Assembly (NCBI RefSeq): GCF_015707995.1
Contig: NZ_JAAGRY010000013.1
Span: 1 to 56,266 of the forward strand
Direction of reading: 5' to 3'
Length of the DNA: 56,266 nt
DNA from: Microbacterium paulum
GTDB lineage: Bacteria > Actinomycetota > Actinomycetes > Actinomycetales > Microbacteriaceae
The notes under the pieces were generated by a model. The model did no database searches. It worked only from the letters and a program-made list of their open reading frames with translations, and was not told the origin of the DNA. Both the position numbers and the translations under genes were made by a program. Numbering within the stretch: position 1 is the stretch's first letter; every line of letters begins with the position of its first letter. Shown here piece after piece: positions 45,236 to 53,754 of the stretch.

Positions 45236-46504
45236 TCAGCGCAGCGGCACGCCCCCGCGGTAGGCCTCGTGCACGAGCGGCACACCCGGGCGATAAGCGA
45301 GGTGCGTGCGCGTCGGCGCGTCGAGGATCACGAGATCGGCCCGCGCGCCCGCGCCGAGGTGGCCGACGTCGGAGCGCTCGAGCGCCCGTGCCCCGCCGGC
45401 CGTCGCGGCCCACACCGCTTCGGCGATGGTCATGCCCATCTCGCGCACGGCGAGGGCGATCATGAGCGGCATCGACGAGGTGAAGCTCGTGCCGGGGTTG
45501 CAGTCGCTCGCGAGGGCGACGGTGACCCCCGCGTCGAGCAGGCGGCGGGCGTCGGGGTACGGATGCCGCGTCGAGAACTCGACCCCCGGCAGCAGCGTCG
45601 CGACGGTGTCGCTGCCGGCGAGCGCGGCGACGTCGGCGTCGCTGAGGTAGGTGCAGTGGTCGACGGATGCCGCGCCGAGGGCGACCGCGAGGCGCACGCC
45701 CTCCCCCTCGCCGAGCTGGTTGCCGTGCACGCGGGGGCGGAGGCCCGCCACGATTCCGGCACGGAGCACGCGTTCGGACTCGGCGGGCGTGAAGGCGCCC
45801 GTCTCGCAGAAGACGTCGATCCAGCGCGCGTGCGGGCGCACGGCGTCGAGCATCGGTCCGGTCACGAGATCGAGGTAGGCCTCGCGGTCGTCGACGTACT
45901 CGGCGGGAACGACGTGCGCACCGAGGAACGTCACCTCGCCCGTGGCCTCGGCGGCGAGGCGCGCGAGCCGCGCTTCGCCGTCCACCGTGAGGTCATAGCC
46001 CGTCTTGATCTCGAACGTCGTCGTGCCCTGCGCGTGCAGCTCGGCGGTCAGCCGGCCGAGTCGGGCACGCAGCTCGTCGTCGCTCGCAGCCCGCGTCGCG
46101 GCGACCGTGCGACGGATGCCGCCCGCGGCATACGCAACCCCGGCCATCCTCGCCTCGAACTCGTCGGCCCGGTCGCCGCCGAACACGAGGTGCGTATGAC
46201 TGTCAACGAACCCCGGCACGACGGCGCGCCCCCCGGCATCCACGACGCGCACCTCGCCGCGAGACACCGCCTGTGCGCCGAGACTCCGGTCCATCGCCGG
46301 TGTCTCGGCGCCCGACCGGTGTCTGGCGGGGGCGTCGGCGAGGGCGGCGGGGGCATCCGCCGCGCGGCCGGCCCAGGCGACGCGGCCGCCGCGGACGAGC
46401 AGGGCGGCGTCGCGGATGAGGCCGGTCGGGTCGGCCACGTCGTCGCCGAGGCCCACGGCGTTCGTCGTGAGCTCGCCGATGCCGGTGATGAGCAGATCGG
46501 TCAC
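45236..46504 (-). CDS. hutI: Imidazolonepropionase
   Basis: A 422-aa amidohydrolase that opens imidazolone-5-propionate to N-formimino-L-glutamate. Metal ligands and family blocks: [50 protein letters not shown] and [16 protein letters not shown]. The GTG at 46504 overlaps the hutU stop as GTGA; the longer frame upstream is a hutU shadow. An Ala/Arg-rich insert of about 30 residues follows AGRAADAPA near the N-terminus. Confidence 0.95.
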   Translation of the reverse strand: MTDLLITGIGELTTNAVGLGDDVADPTGLIRDAALLVRGGRVAWAGRAADAPAALADAPARHRSGAETPAMDRSLGAQAVSRGEVRVVDAGGRAVVPGFVDSHTHLVFGGDRADEFEARMAGVAYAAGGIRRTVAATRAASDDELRARLGRLTAELHAQGTTTFEIKTGYDLTVDGEARLARLAAEATGEVTFLGAHVVPAEYVDDREAYLDLVTGPMLDAVRPHARWIDVFCETGAFTPAESERVLRAGIVAGLRPRVHGNQLGEGEGVRLAVALGAASVDHCTYLSDADVAALAGSDTVATLLPGVEFSTRHPYPDARRLLDAGVTVALASDCNPGTSFTSSMPLMIALAVREMGMTIAEAVWAATAGGARALERSDVGHLGAGARADLVILDAPTRTHLAYRPGVPLVHEAYRGGVPLR

Positions 46505-48177
46505 GGTGTGGCATCCATCATCGGCACCTGCAGTCCGCGCTCGCGCGCGACCTCGCGGGCGCGCGCGTAGCCGGCGTCGACGTGGCGCATGACCCCCGTG
46601 CCCGGATCGTTCGTGAGCACGCGCTCGATCTTCTCGGCGGCGAGCGGCGTGCCGTCGGCGACCGTGACCTGGCCCGCGTGGATCGAGCGACCGATGCCGA
46701 CGCCCCCGCCGTGGTGGATCGACACCCACGACGCTCCTGACGCCGTGTTCAGCAGCGCGTTCAGCAGCGGCCAGTCGGCGATCGCGTCGGAGCCGTCGGC
46801 CATCGCCTCGGTCTCGCGGTACGGGCTCGCGACCGATCCCGCATCGAGGTGATCGCGGCCGATCACGATCGGGCCTTTCAGCTCGCCCGAGGCGACCATC
46901 TCGTTGAAGCGCAGCCCCGCGAGGTGGCGCTCCTTGTAGCCGAGCCAGCAGATGCGCGCCGGCAGACCCTCGAAGTGCACCGTCTCGCCCGCCTTCTCGA
47001 GCCAGCGGCGCAGCGGCGCGTCGTTCGGGAACAGTTCCGCCACCGCGCGGTCGGTCTTCGTGATGTCGTCGGGGTCTCCCGACAGCGCCACCCACCGGAA
47101 CGGCCCGCGCCCCTCCGCGAACAGCGGCCGGATGTAGGCCGGCACGAACCCGGGGAACGCGAACGCGCGGTCGTAGCCGCCGAGCTCGGCCTCACGCCGG
47201 ATCGAGTTGCCGTAGTCGAAGACGGCGGCCCCGGCATCCATGAAGCCGACCATCGCCTCGACGTGCGCGGCCATCGCGGCGCGCGCCCGCGCGGTGAAGG
47301 CGGTGGGGTCGGATGCCGCGGCATCCTTCCACTCGTCGACCGACACCCCGACCGGCAGATACGCGAGCGGGTCGTGCGCGCTCGTCTGGTCGGTGACGAT
47401 GTCGACCTCGACCTCGCCCGCCCGCTGGCGGCGCAGGAGTTCGGGAAAGACCTCAGCGGCGTTGCCGACGACGCCGACGCTCCGCGCCTCACCCGCGGCC
47501 TTCGCGGCGCTCACCCGCGCGACGGCCGCATCGAGATCGGTCGTGTACTCGTCGAGGTAGCCGTGCGCGACGCGACGCGCGAGGCGTGATTCGTCGACGT
47601 CGACGATGAGCACCGTTCCCCCGTTCATCGTGACGGCGAGCGGCTGCGCCCCGCCCATGCCGCCCGCGCCGCCGGTGAGCGTGAGGGTTCCCGCAAGGTC
47701 GTCGCGACCGAGCGAGCGGGCCACGGCGGCGAAGGTCTCGTACGTGCCCTGCAGGATCCCCTGCGTGCCGATGTAGATCCACGACCCGGCCGTCATCTGG
47801 CCGTACATCGTGAGACCGAGCTCTTCGAGGCGGCGGAACTCGGGCCAGGTCGCCCAGTCGCCGACGAGATTCGAGTTGGCGATGAGCACGCGCGGAGCCC
47901 ATTCGTGCGTGCGGAAGACACCCACCGGCTTGCCCGACTGCACGAGCAGGGTCTCGTCGGGCTCGAGCTCGTCGAGGGTGCGCACGATCGCGTCGTACGC
48001 CTGCCAGGACCGGGCCGCCCGCCCCGTGCCGCCGTAGACGACGAGGTCTTCGGGGTGCTCGGCGACCTCGGGGTCGAGGTTGTTCATGAGCATGCGCTTG
48101 GCCGCCTCGGCGCCCCAGCTCTTCGCGGTGCGCTCCGCGCCGCGTGGCGCGTGGATGGTACGGGTGTCGCTGGTCAT
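46501..48177 (-). CDS. hutU: Urocanate hydratase
   Basis: A 558-aa NAD-dependent enzyme converting urocanate to imidazolone-propionate. Characteristic blocks include [70 protein letters not shown] and [18 protein letters not shown]. Length matches the family. AAAGGAG lies eight bases before ATG 48177, and hutH ends 35 bases upstream, so hutH-hutU-hutI form one operon. Confidence 0.97.
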   Translation of the reverse strand: MTSDTRTIHAPRGAERTAKSWGAEAAKRMLMNNLDPEVAEHPEDLVVYGGTGRAARSWQAYDAIVRTLDELEPDETLLVQSGKPVGVFRTHEWAPRVLIANSNLVGDWATWPEFRRLEELGLTMYGQMTAGSWIYIGTQGILQGTYETFAAVARSLGRDDLAGTLTLTGGAGGMGGAQPLAVTMNGGTVLIVDVDESRLARRVAHGYLDEYTTDLDAAVARVSAAKAAGEARSVGVVGNAAEVFPELLRRQRAGEVEVDIVTDQTSAHDPLAYLPVGVSVDEWKDAAASDPTAFTARARAAMAAHVEAMVGFMDAGAAVFDYGNSIRREAELGGYDRAFAFPGFVPAYIRPLFAEGRGPFRWVALSGDPDDITKTDRAVAELFPNDAPLRRWLEKAGETVHFEGLPARICWLGYKERHLAGLRFNEMVASGELKGPIVIGRDHLDAGSVASPYRETEAMADGSDAIADWPLLNALLNTASGASWVSIHHGGGVGIGRSIHAGQVTVADGTPLAAEKIERVLTNDPGTGVMRHVDAGYARAREVARERGLQVPMMDATP

Positions 48178-48212
48178 GTCAGGTGCTCCTTTGCAGATCC
48201 TCTGGTGTGGGT

Positions 48213-49775
48213 TCAGCGGGCGGCGGCGTCCGCGGCGGCGGCGACCTGCCCCGACAGCACGAGGGCGGTCGTCGTCTCGATGTCGGGGCTCACGAAGCGG
48301 TCGGGCCCGGGCCCGGCGACCCCGGCGCTCCGCACGAGGTCCCGCACCGCCGCGGTGGCGGGGGCGGGCGCAAGCGGTGCGCGCAGGTCGAGGGCGCGGC
48401 ATCCGGTCACGACCTCGATCGCGAGCACACGGGCGAGCCCGTCGATGCCGCGCCGAAGCTTTCGCGCAGCGGCCCACCCCATCGAGACGTGGTCTTCCTG
48501 CATCGCCGACGACGGAATCGAATCGACCGAGGCCGGCACCGCGAGGCGCTTGAGTTCCGAGACGATGCCCGCCGCGGCATATTGCGCGATCATGAGCCCC
48601 GAATCGACGCCGACCTCGTCGGCGAGGAACGGCGGCAGCCCGTTGCTGCGCGTGCGATCGAGCGCGCGGTCAGTGCGCCGCTCCGAGATGGATGCCACGT
48701 CGGCTACCGCGATCGCGAGAAAGTCGAGCACGTACGCGACCGGCGCGCCGTGGAAGTTCCCGTTCGATTCGACCCGCCCGTCCGAGGTCACGACCGGGTT
48801 GTCGACCGCTGACGCCAGCTCGCGGCTCGCGATCAGCGCGGCGTGGGTGACGGTGTCGCGCGCGGCGCCGTGCACCTGCGGCGAGCAGCGCAACGAGTAG
48901 GCATCCTGCACGCGGGTGCAGACGGCGGGGTCGCGGTGGCTCGCCACGATCTGCGATCCCGCGAGCAGGTCGCGCAGCCGCGCCGCGGAGTCGGCCTGCC
49001 CCACCTGCGGGCGAAGCGCCATCAGGTCTGCCGCGAACACCGCATCGGTGCCGAGCTGGCTCTCGACCGACAGCGCCGCCGCGACGTCGGCCGTGTCGAG
49101 GAGCACGCCGAGGTCGTGGATCGCGAGCAGCAGCATTCCGAGCATGCCGTCGGTGCCGTTGATGAGGGCGAGCCCCTCCTTCTCTTCGAGCACCAGCGGG
49201 GCGATACCCGCGGCGGCGAGCGCGTCGGAGGCATCCATCTCTTCGCCCTCGGCGGTGCGCACCTGCCCCTCGCCGAGCGCGGCGAGGGCGACGTGCGAGA
49301 GCGGCGCGAGGTCGCCCGAGCAGCCGAGCGACCCGTATTCGCGGACGATGGGCGTGATGCCGTCGTTGAGCATGGCGGTGTACGTATCGACGACGACGGG
49401 GCGGACGCCCGTGTGCCCGGTGGCGAGGGTCTGCAGGCGCAGCAGCATGAGCGCGCGGATGACCTCGCGCTCGACCTCGGCGCCGGTGCCCGCGGCGTGC
49501 GAGCGGATGAGGGATGCCTGCAGCTGGCGCCGCCGCTCGGGGGCGATGAAGGTCGTGGCGAGCGCTCCGAACCCGGTCGAGATGCCGTAGCGCGGTTCGG
49601 GATCGTCGGCGAGGCGCTCGACCAGCTCGCGGGCGGCGGCGACCCGTGCCTGGGCCGCCGCGGCGATCTCGACGCGGGCGCCACTGCGGGCGACGGCGAC
49701 GACCTCTGCGGGCGTCAGCGGGCGGGCGCCGACGGTGATCGTGTCGATGGCGGGCAGCGTGGTCGGGAGGCTCAT
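48213..49775 (-). CDS. hutH: Histidine ammonia-lyase
   Basis: A 520-aa lyase that deaminates histidine to urocanate. The MIO prosthetic group should form at [14 protein letters not shown], where Cys-Ser-Gly replaces the canonical Ala-Ser-Gly. [13 protein letters not shown] near the N-terminus and [25 protein letters not shown] and [13 protein letters not shown] complete the active site. It is the first gene of hutHUI and is divergent from an IclR-type regulator. Confidence 0.96.
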   Translation of the reverse strand: MSLPTTLPAIDTITVGARPLTPAEVVAVARSGARVEIAAAAQARVAAARELVERLADDPEPRYGISTGFGALATTFIAPERRRQLQASLIRSHAAGTGAEVEREVIRALMLLRLQTLATGHTGVRPVVVDTYTAMLNDGITPIVREYGSLGCSGDLAPLSHVALAALGEGQVRTAEGEEMDASDALAAAGIAPLVLEEKEGLALINGTDGMLGMLLLAIHDLGVLLDTADVAAALSVESQLGTDAVFAADLMALRPQVGQADSAARLRDLLAGSQIVASHRDPAVCTRVQDAYSLRCSPQVHGAARDTVTHAALIASRELASAVDNPVVTSDGRVESNGNFHGAPVAYVLDFLAIAVADVASISERRTDRALDRTRSNGLPPFLADEVGVDSGLMIAQYAAAGIVSELKRLAVPASVDSIPSSAMQEDHVSMGWAAARKLRRGIDGLARVLAIEVVTGCRALDLRAPLAPAPATAAVRDLVRSAGVAGPGPDRFVSPDIETTTALVLSGQVAAAADAAAR

Positions 49776-49828
49776 GCTCCGATTCCACCGCGGGCCAGGG
49801 GCGCAGGCCAGGCGTTGGTGGCAAGCTG

Positions 49829-49846
49829 TGTCTGTGATCCCAGACA
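49829..49846. promoter_or_regulatory. Inverted repeat TGTCTG-N6-CAGACA, possible IclR/hut operator
   Basis: A perfect 6-bp inverted repeat with a six-base centre lies between hutH and the divergent IclR gene. It overlaps the proposed GTG start (49834). CAAGCT (49822-49827) is a weak -10 candidate for the regulator gene. Autoregulation and control of hutHUI are plausible. Confidence 0.5.
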
Positions 49847-50727
49847 GAGATGACCGCGGCCGTGCGGTGCTGCGCGCCGCGCCGAAGGCGCCGGGCTCAA
49901 CGAGTGCCCCTGCCGCTCCGCAGGTTTCCACCGATATTGCGGGGCCCGCCGCACCCGCACCTTCCCTGCCGACCGCGTCCGCCGCCCCGCAGGTACCCGC
50001 GGCCGACCAGACGCTGCGCATCCTCGCCTTTCTCGCGCGCCAGCGCGGGCCCGTCGCGGCGCGGACGGTCGCCGATCAGCTGGGCATCCCGCGCTCGTCG
50101 GTGTACCACCTGCTCAGCGCGATGGCGGCGCACGGCTTCGTCGTGCACCTCGCGGCGGAGCGGCGCTGGGGGCTCGGCACCGCCGCATTCGAACTGGCGG
50201 GGGGCTATGCCCGCCAGCAGCCGCTCGCGCGGCTGGGGCGCCCGCTCGTGGCATCCCTCGCCGACCGCACCGGCGAGAGCGCGCACCTCGCGGTCATGAC
50301 CGGTCGAGACGTCGTCTACATCGTCGAGGAACGCGCACCGCGCCGCCCGGCGCTGGTCTCGGATGTCGGGGTGCGACTGCCCGCGCATCTGACGGCCACC
50401 GGGAGGGCGATGCTCGCCGCGCTCCCCCGGGAACAGGTGCGGGCGCTCTACCCCGACGCGGGCGCGTTCGCCGACCGCACCGGGCGCGGACCGCAGACTC
50501 CCGGCGCCCTGCGCGAGACCCTCCGCGCGACGCGGGCCGAAGGCTTCGCGACCGAAGACAGCGAGGTCACGCTCGGCTTCCGCTCGGTCGGTGTCGCCGT
50601 GCGCGACCACGCGGGGTGGCCGGTCGCCGCGATCGCCGTCACGTGGCAGGGCGAGCCCGGCGCTGCCGCCGCCTTCGCCGCGACCGTCGCTCCGGCCGCG
50701 GCCGAGCTCGCTCGGCGCATCGGGTGA
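49834..50727 (+). CDS. IclR-family transcriptional regulator (probable hut regulator)
   Basis: A 297-aa protein. An Ala/Pro-rich N-terminal extension of about 45 residues precedes the winged helix (TLRILAFLARQRGPVAARTV, ADQLGIPRSSVYHLLSAMAA). The IclR effector domain follows (ESAHLAVMTGRDVVYIVEER, LPAHLTATGRAMLAALP). I start it at GTG 49834; another in-frame GTG lies at 49867. Divergence from hutH suggests it controls histidine use, with urocanate or histidine as ligand (inference). Confidence 0.85.
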   Translation: MIPDRDDRGRAVLRAAPKAPGSTSAPAAPQVSTDIAGPAAPAPSLPTASAAPQVPAADQTLRILAFLARQRGPVAARTVADQLGIPRSSVYHLLSAMAAHGFVVHLAAERRWGLGTAAFELAGGYARQQPLARLGRPLVASLADRTGESAHLAVMTGRDVVYIVEERAPRRPALVSDVGVRLPAHLTATGRAMLAALPREQVRALYPDAGAFADRTGRGPQTPGALRETLRATRAEGFATEDSEVTLGFRSVGVAVRDHAGWPVAAIAVTWQGEPGAAAAFAATVAPAAAELARRIG

Positions 50728-50743
50728 CGGGCGGGCCTGCGGC

Positions 50744-51220
50744 TCAGTCGACGCGCATCACCGTGCCGCCGGTGAGGCGGACGAGTTCGTCGTAGGTGAG
50801 CGGGAAGACCGTGTGCGGAGTGCCGCCGGCTGCCCAGATCTCCGGGTAGGCGGCGAGCGCCTCGTCGACGATGGTCACGAGCGGAGCGGGATGGCCGGTC
50901 GGCGCGACGCCGCCGATCGCCTGTCCGGTGGCCTCGCGCACCTGATCGGGCGTCGCCCGCCGGATGGCGCCCCGGCCGAGCCGCTCGGCGAGGGCTGTCG
51001 TGTCGACGCGGTGGGCGCCGCTCGTCATCACGAGCAGTGGTGCGTCGTCCGACCAGAACACAAGGCTGTTGGCGATAGCACCGACCTCGACCCCGAGGGC
51101 TGACGCTGCGAGAGCGGCCGTCGACGCGGCATCCGGCAAGACGACGATCTCGCCGGCGATGCCCGCCGCGCGCAGCGCCTCGTGCACCAGACGGCTGCGG
51201 GCGGGAAGGTTCTCGGTCAT
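50744..51220 (-). CDS. YbaK/ProX-type aminoacyl-tRNA deacylase
   Basis: A 158-aa protein of the YbaK/EbsC fold, which clears mischarged tRNA-Pro in trans. Family blocks: SALGVEVGAIANSLVFWSDD with the conserved Lys position replaced by Asn, DTTALAERLGRGAIRRATPD, TGQAIGGVAPTGHPAPL and YPEIWAAGGTPHTVFPLTYD. Which amino acid it removes is unclear. ATG 51220 follows TAGGCT by six bases (leaderless). Convergent with the IclR gene. Confidence 0.88.
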   Translation of the reverse strand: MTENLPARSRLVHEALRAAGIAGEIVVLPDAASTAALAASALGVEVGAIANSLVFWSDDAPLLVMTSGAHRVDTTALAERLGRGAIRRATPDQVREATGQAIGGVAPTGHPAPLVTIVDEALAAYPEIWAAGGTPHTVFPLTYDELVRLTGGTVMRVD

Positions 51221-51226
51221 GGCCCG

Positions 51227-51232
51227 AGCCTA
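51227..51232 (-). promoter_or_regulatory. -10 box TAGGCT of the YbaK-type gene (leaderless)
   Basis: On the minus strand TAGGCT is followed by six bases and ATG 51220. Confidence 0.5.
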
Positions 51233-51260
51233 GTGGCGGGTCTCGGCCGTGAGGCGTGTC

Positions 51261-51342
51261 GAAAACCTGCTCGTTGATGTAGAAGTGGAGTGTCAGCCGC
51301 GGCCGAGCCGTCAGAAGCCCCAACCTGCAGGGTTTCGTCACG
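51261..51342 (+). repeat. Left inverted repeat of the DUF559 unit
   Basis: An 82-base segment beginning GAAAACCTGCT and ending near the DUF559 stop. It aligns without gaps to the reverse complement of 52314-52395 at about 52 of 82 positions. It contains its own inverted repeat (GAAAACCTGC with GCAGGGTTTC). Its inner part, with the adjoining bases to 51351, resembles the 41656-41731 palindrome arm. Confidence 0.7.
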
Positions 51343-51343
51343 G

Positions 51344-52234
51344 TCACGCCGTGCGAGCCCCGAATCCCTCCACTCGCGCGAGGCGCAATGCGCGCAGCGC
51401 GGCGGAGACGAGCTCCGGGTTCCACAGGATGTCTTCCGCGATGGGCCGAAGCGACGCGTAGCCCCTCGCGGCCAGCAGCAGATCGCGCCGGCGATCGCGC
51501 TTCTGCGAGACCCACCCGCGGTGGAACTCCTCGCTGTCGCACTCGACGACGAGCCACCCGTCGAGCACGAGATCGACACGGCCGACGCCGGCGATCTTCA
51601 CCTGCAGCTCGACAGTGAAGCCGAGCGACAGCGCGATCAGGCGCATCAGCGACTCCGGACCTGATTCGGCGCGACCGTCGATGAGACGTCGCAGCACACG
51701 ACGCCTCGGCGGCACTCGGGCGAAGATCTCATCGAGGTCGTCGACGGTGATGACGCCCTTGTGCAACGCCGAGTCGAGGGTCGCGATCGCAGCTCGTGGG
51801 GGCTGACAGGCCGCCGCTTGGGCGACCGCGTCGATCAGCGACACCGCGCTCGCTCGGGGATGGGGACTGCGGAGCAGCGGAGACCAGTGCCACACGGCCC
51901 CCTTCTTCTCGGTCCGGCGCTTGCTGACCGAGCGCTCGAAGTGCACGTGCACCGAGCGGGACTCGAGCACGAAAACGCCGAGAGCGGCGAGCACCGAGAC
52001 GCACGCCGACCGTCCACCGAAACTCGACGCGAGGACGATGGCCGGTGGCGCCCCGGCCGCCAGGTAGGCGCCGCGGCGAACCGCGACGAGCACGCCGCCG
52101 GCCACCGCGCGGGAGATCTCACGCGCGGTCAGACCGTCCCGCCGCAGGTCGGAGGCGCGTCGCACGGGGTGCGGGCCCGCATCGGCGATGTCGGTCAGTC
52201 GGCGGGGATCGATCGGCTTCGGCATGCCGTTCAT
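51344..52234 (-). CDS. AbiEi-like HTH plus DUF559/Vsr-like nuclease-domain protein
   Basis: A 296-aa protein. The N-terminal part (DAGPHPVRRASDLRRDGLTA, REISRAVAGGVLVAVRRGAY) looks like the winged helix of AbiEi-type antitoxins. The middle is poorly conserved. The C-terminal part (VGRVDLVLDGWLVVECDSEE, then FHRGWVSQKRDRRRDLLLAA) matches DUF559, a PD-(D/E)XK/Vsr-like nuclease fold with Asp, Glu-x-Asp and His in place. Such proteins are numerous in actinobacteria without an established role. The stop lies at the inner edge of the left repeat. Start ATG 52234; an in-frame ATG at 52225 is possible. Confidence 0.75.
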   Translation of the reverse strand: MNGMPKPIDPRRLTDIADAGPHPVRRASDLRRDGLTAREISRAVAGGVLVAVRRGAYLAAGAPPAIVLASSFGGRSACVSVLAALGVFVLESRSVHVHFERSVSKRRTEKKGAVWHWSPLLRSPHPRASAVSLIDAVAQAAACQPPRAAIATLDSALHKGVITVDDLDEIFARVPPRRRVLRRLIDGRAESGPESLMRLIALSLGFTVELQVKIAGVGRVDLVLDGWLVVECDSEEFHRGWVSQKRDRRRDLLLAARGYASLRPIAEDILWNPELVSAALRALRLARVEGFGARTA

Positions 52235-52313
52235 CTCAGACCCGCGGGCGGCACCGTGGGGCCTCGATCGACCGATCTGTGGACGTTCTCGGAGATCGGG
52301 CGGTTGGGGAGGA

Positions 52314-52395
52314 CGCGATGAAGTCTTGCTGGGTGGGCACGATGACGGGCCGGAGAGCGGCGCGAGCGCACTCCTGCATCAGCCAGCAGGTTTTC
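52314..52395 (-). repeat. Right inverted repeat of the DUF559 unit
   Basis: Read on the minus strand from 52395 it begins GAAAACCTGCTGGCTGATG and matches the left copy. It also folds on itself (GAAAACCTGCTGG with CCAGCAAGACTTC). It lies in the 320-base gap 52235-52554, which also holds a CCCGGG stem (52457-52476) and a CACAAT -10 candidate (52480-52485) for the next gene. Confidence 0.7.
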
Positions 52396-52554
52396 ATCAC
52401 CGCACCCCCAGCTGAGCACCGAACCCGGCAACTCACCCCCCACCCGACCGCCCACCCCCGGGCCGCACCGCCCGGGTGGCACAATGGCTGACGACGCCGC
52501 AACGCCGCGGCGCTCACCGAGCACAGCCCACAAGGCCAGCCGAAAGAGAACGCG

Positions 52555-53622
52555 ATGACGCACACCCTGCCCCTGCCCGATTTCACCCACGAACGCGTGG
52601 AGGTGACCACGGGCCCGCGCAGCGGCCTCGTCATCACCGTCGCGCTGCACTCCTCGGCCCTCGGGTCCGCCCTCGGCGGCGCACGCCTGTGGACCTACCC
52701 GCACTGGAGCGACGCCGTCGGTGACGCGCTGCGATTGTCTGCTGCGATGACCCTCAAGAACGCCGCCGCGGGGCTGGATGCCGGGGGTGGCAAATCGGTG
52801 ATCTGCCTGCCTCCCGGGGTGACGCTCGACGCCGACCGGCGCCGCGCCGCGTTCCTCGACCTGGGCGACGCTGTGGAGCGGTTCGACGGCCGCTACCGCA
52901 CGGCGGAGGACGTCGGCTCGACGACCGACGACATGCTGACCGTCAGCGAGCGCACGGCGCACGTGGTGGGTCTGCCCGATTCGGCGGGCGGCTCGGGCGA
53001 ACCGGCCGGGCCGACGAGCCTCGGCGTCTACGAGTCGCTGCGCGCGACGCTCGATCGAGTGACCGGGTCGCCCGACGTCGACGGCCGCCGCATCACGATC
53101 TCGGGTCTCGGCCAGGTCGGCGGGCGGCTCGCGGTGCGCCTCGCCGCCGAGGGCGCCCGGCTGACGGTCACCGACGTCAACCCGGCCAAGCGCGCGCTCG
53201 CGGCCGATCTCGGCGCCGAGTGGGCCGAGCCCGGCACCGAGCACCTGATTGCGGCGGATCTGTTCGTGCCCGCCGGCATCGGCGGCGTGCTCGACGACGA
53301 GGTCATCGACGCCCTCGCGGCGCGCGCCGTCTGCGGCCCGGCGAACAACCCGCTCGCCGACCGGTCGGGCGCCGACCGGCTCGCGGCACGCGGCATCCTG
53401 TACGCCCCCGACTTCGTCGTGAACGCCGGCGGTGTGGTCTACCTCGACCTCGAGGCAAAGCAGCTGGGCACCCGCACCGAGATCATGGATCGCGTCGCCG
53501 GCATCGGCGACGCCGTGCGGTCCCTGTTCGACGATGCGGCGGCGCAGGGCATCACGCCGCTCGACGCGGCCGAGCAGCGCGCCGCGTCGCGCCTTCGCGA
53601 GGCATCCGCCGTCAGCGTCTGA
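52555..53622 (+). CDS. Leu/Val/Phe dehydrogenase (Glu/Leu/Phe/Val dehydrogenase family)
   Basis: A 355-aa NAD-dependent amino-acid dehydrogenase. The catalytic Lys lies in MTLKNAAAGLDAGGGKSVI, the N-terminal substrate domain shows ALGGARLWTYP, and the Rossmann motif is ISGLGQVGGRLAVRLAAEGA. The length fits leucine, valine and phenylalanine dehydrogenases rather than hexameric glutamate dehydrogenases. It reversibly deaminates branched-chain or aromatic amino acids to 2-oxo acids. GAAAGAGA precedes ATG 52555. Confidence 0.9.
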   Translation: MTHTLPLPDFTHERVEVTTGPRSGLVITVALHSSALGSALGGARLWTYPHWSDAVGDALRLSAAMTLKNAAAGLDAGGGKSVICLPPGVTLDADRRRAAFLDLGDAVERFDGRYRTAEDVGSTTDDMLTVSERTAHVVGLPDSAGGSGEPAGPTSLGVYESLRATLDRVTGSPDVDGRRITISGLGQVGGRLAVRLAAEGARLTVTDVNPAKRALAADLGAEWAEPGTEHLIAADLFVPAGIGGVLDDEVIDALAARAVCGPANNPLADRSGADRLAARGILYAPDFVVNAGGVVYLDLEAKQLGTRTEIMDRVAGIGDAVRSLFDDAAAQGITPLDAAEQRAASRLREASAVSV

Positions 53623-53653
53623 GACGGCTCGCACGGCAGGTGCCGCGCGATCT

Positions 53654-53690
53654 GCGGACTCGGTTCCATCAACAGTGGAACCGAGTCCGC
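53654..53690. terminator. Perfect 15-bp hairpin after the amino-acid dehydrogenase gene
   Basis: GCGGACTCGGTTCCA (53654-53668) and its exact complement (53676-53690) are separated by seven bases. It begins 32 bases after the stop. No T-tract follows. Confidence 0.7.
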
Positions 53691-53754
53691 TGGGATGCGA
53701 GGATGGGGGAACCCGGCACCGCCGCCGGAACCGTGTCGTCGAAGGAGACAACCC

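Larger units (their letters stand above)
51261..52395. mobile_element. Candidate 1.1-kb element: DUF559 gene between inverted repeats
   Basis: A single gene for a Vsr-like nuclease is bracketed by two divergent ~82-bp copies of one repeat facing inward, outer ends GAAAACCTGCT. No target duplication is obvious. The unit has the shape of a simple mobile element, but no known transposase domain is present, so mobility is inference. Confidence 0.4.

Noticed and set aside
51344..52234. Full type IV toxin-antitoxin pair at the DUF559 gene
   Set aside because: Only an AbiEi-like HTH is present; there is no adjacent AbiEii-type nucleotidyltransferase gene.
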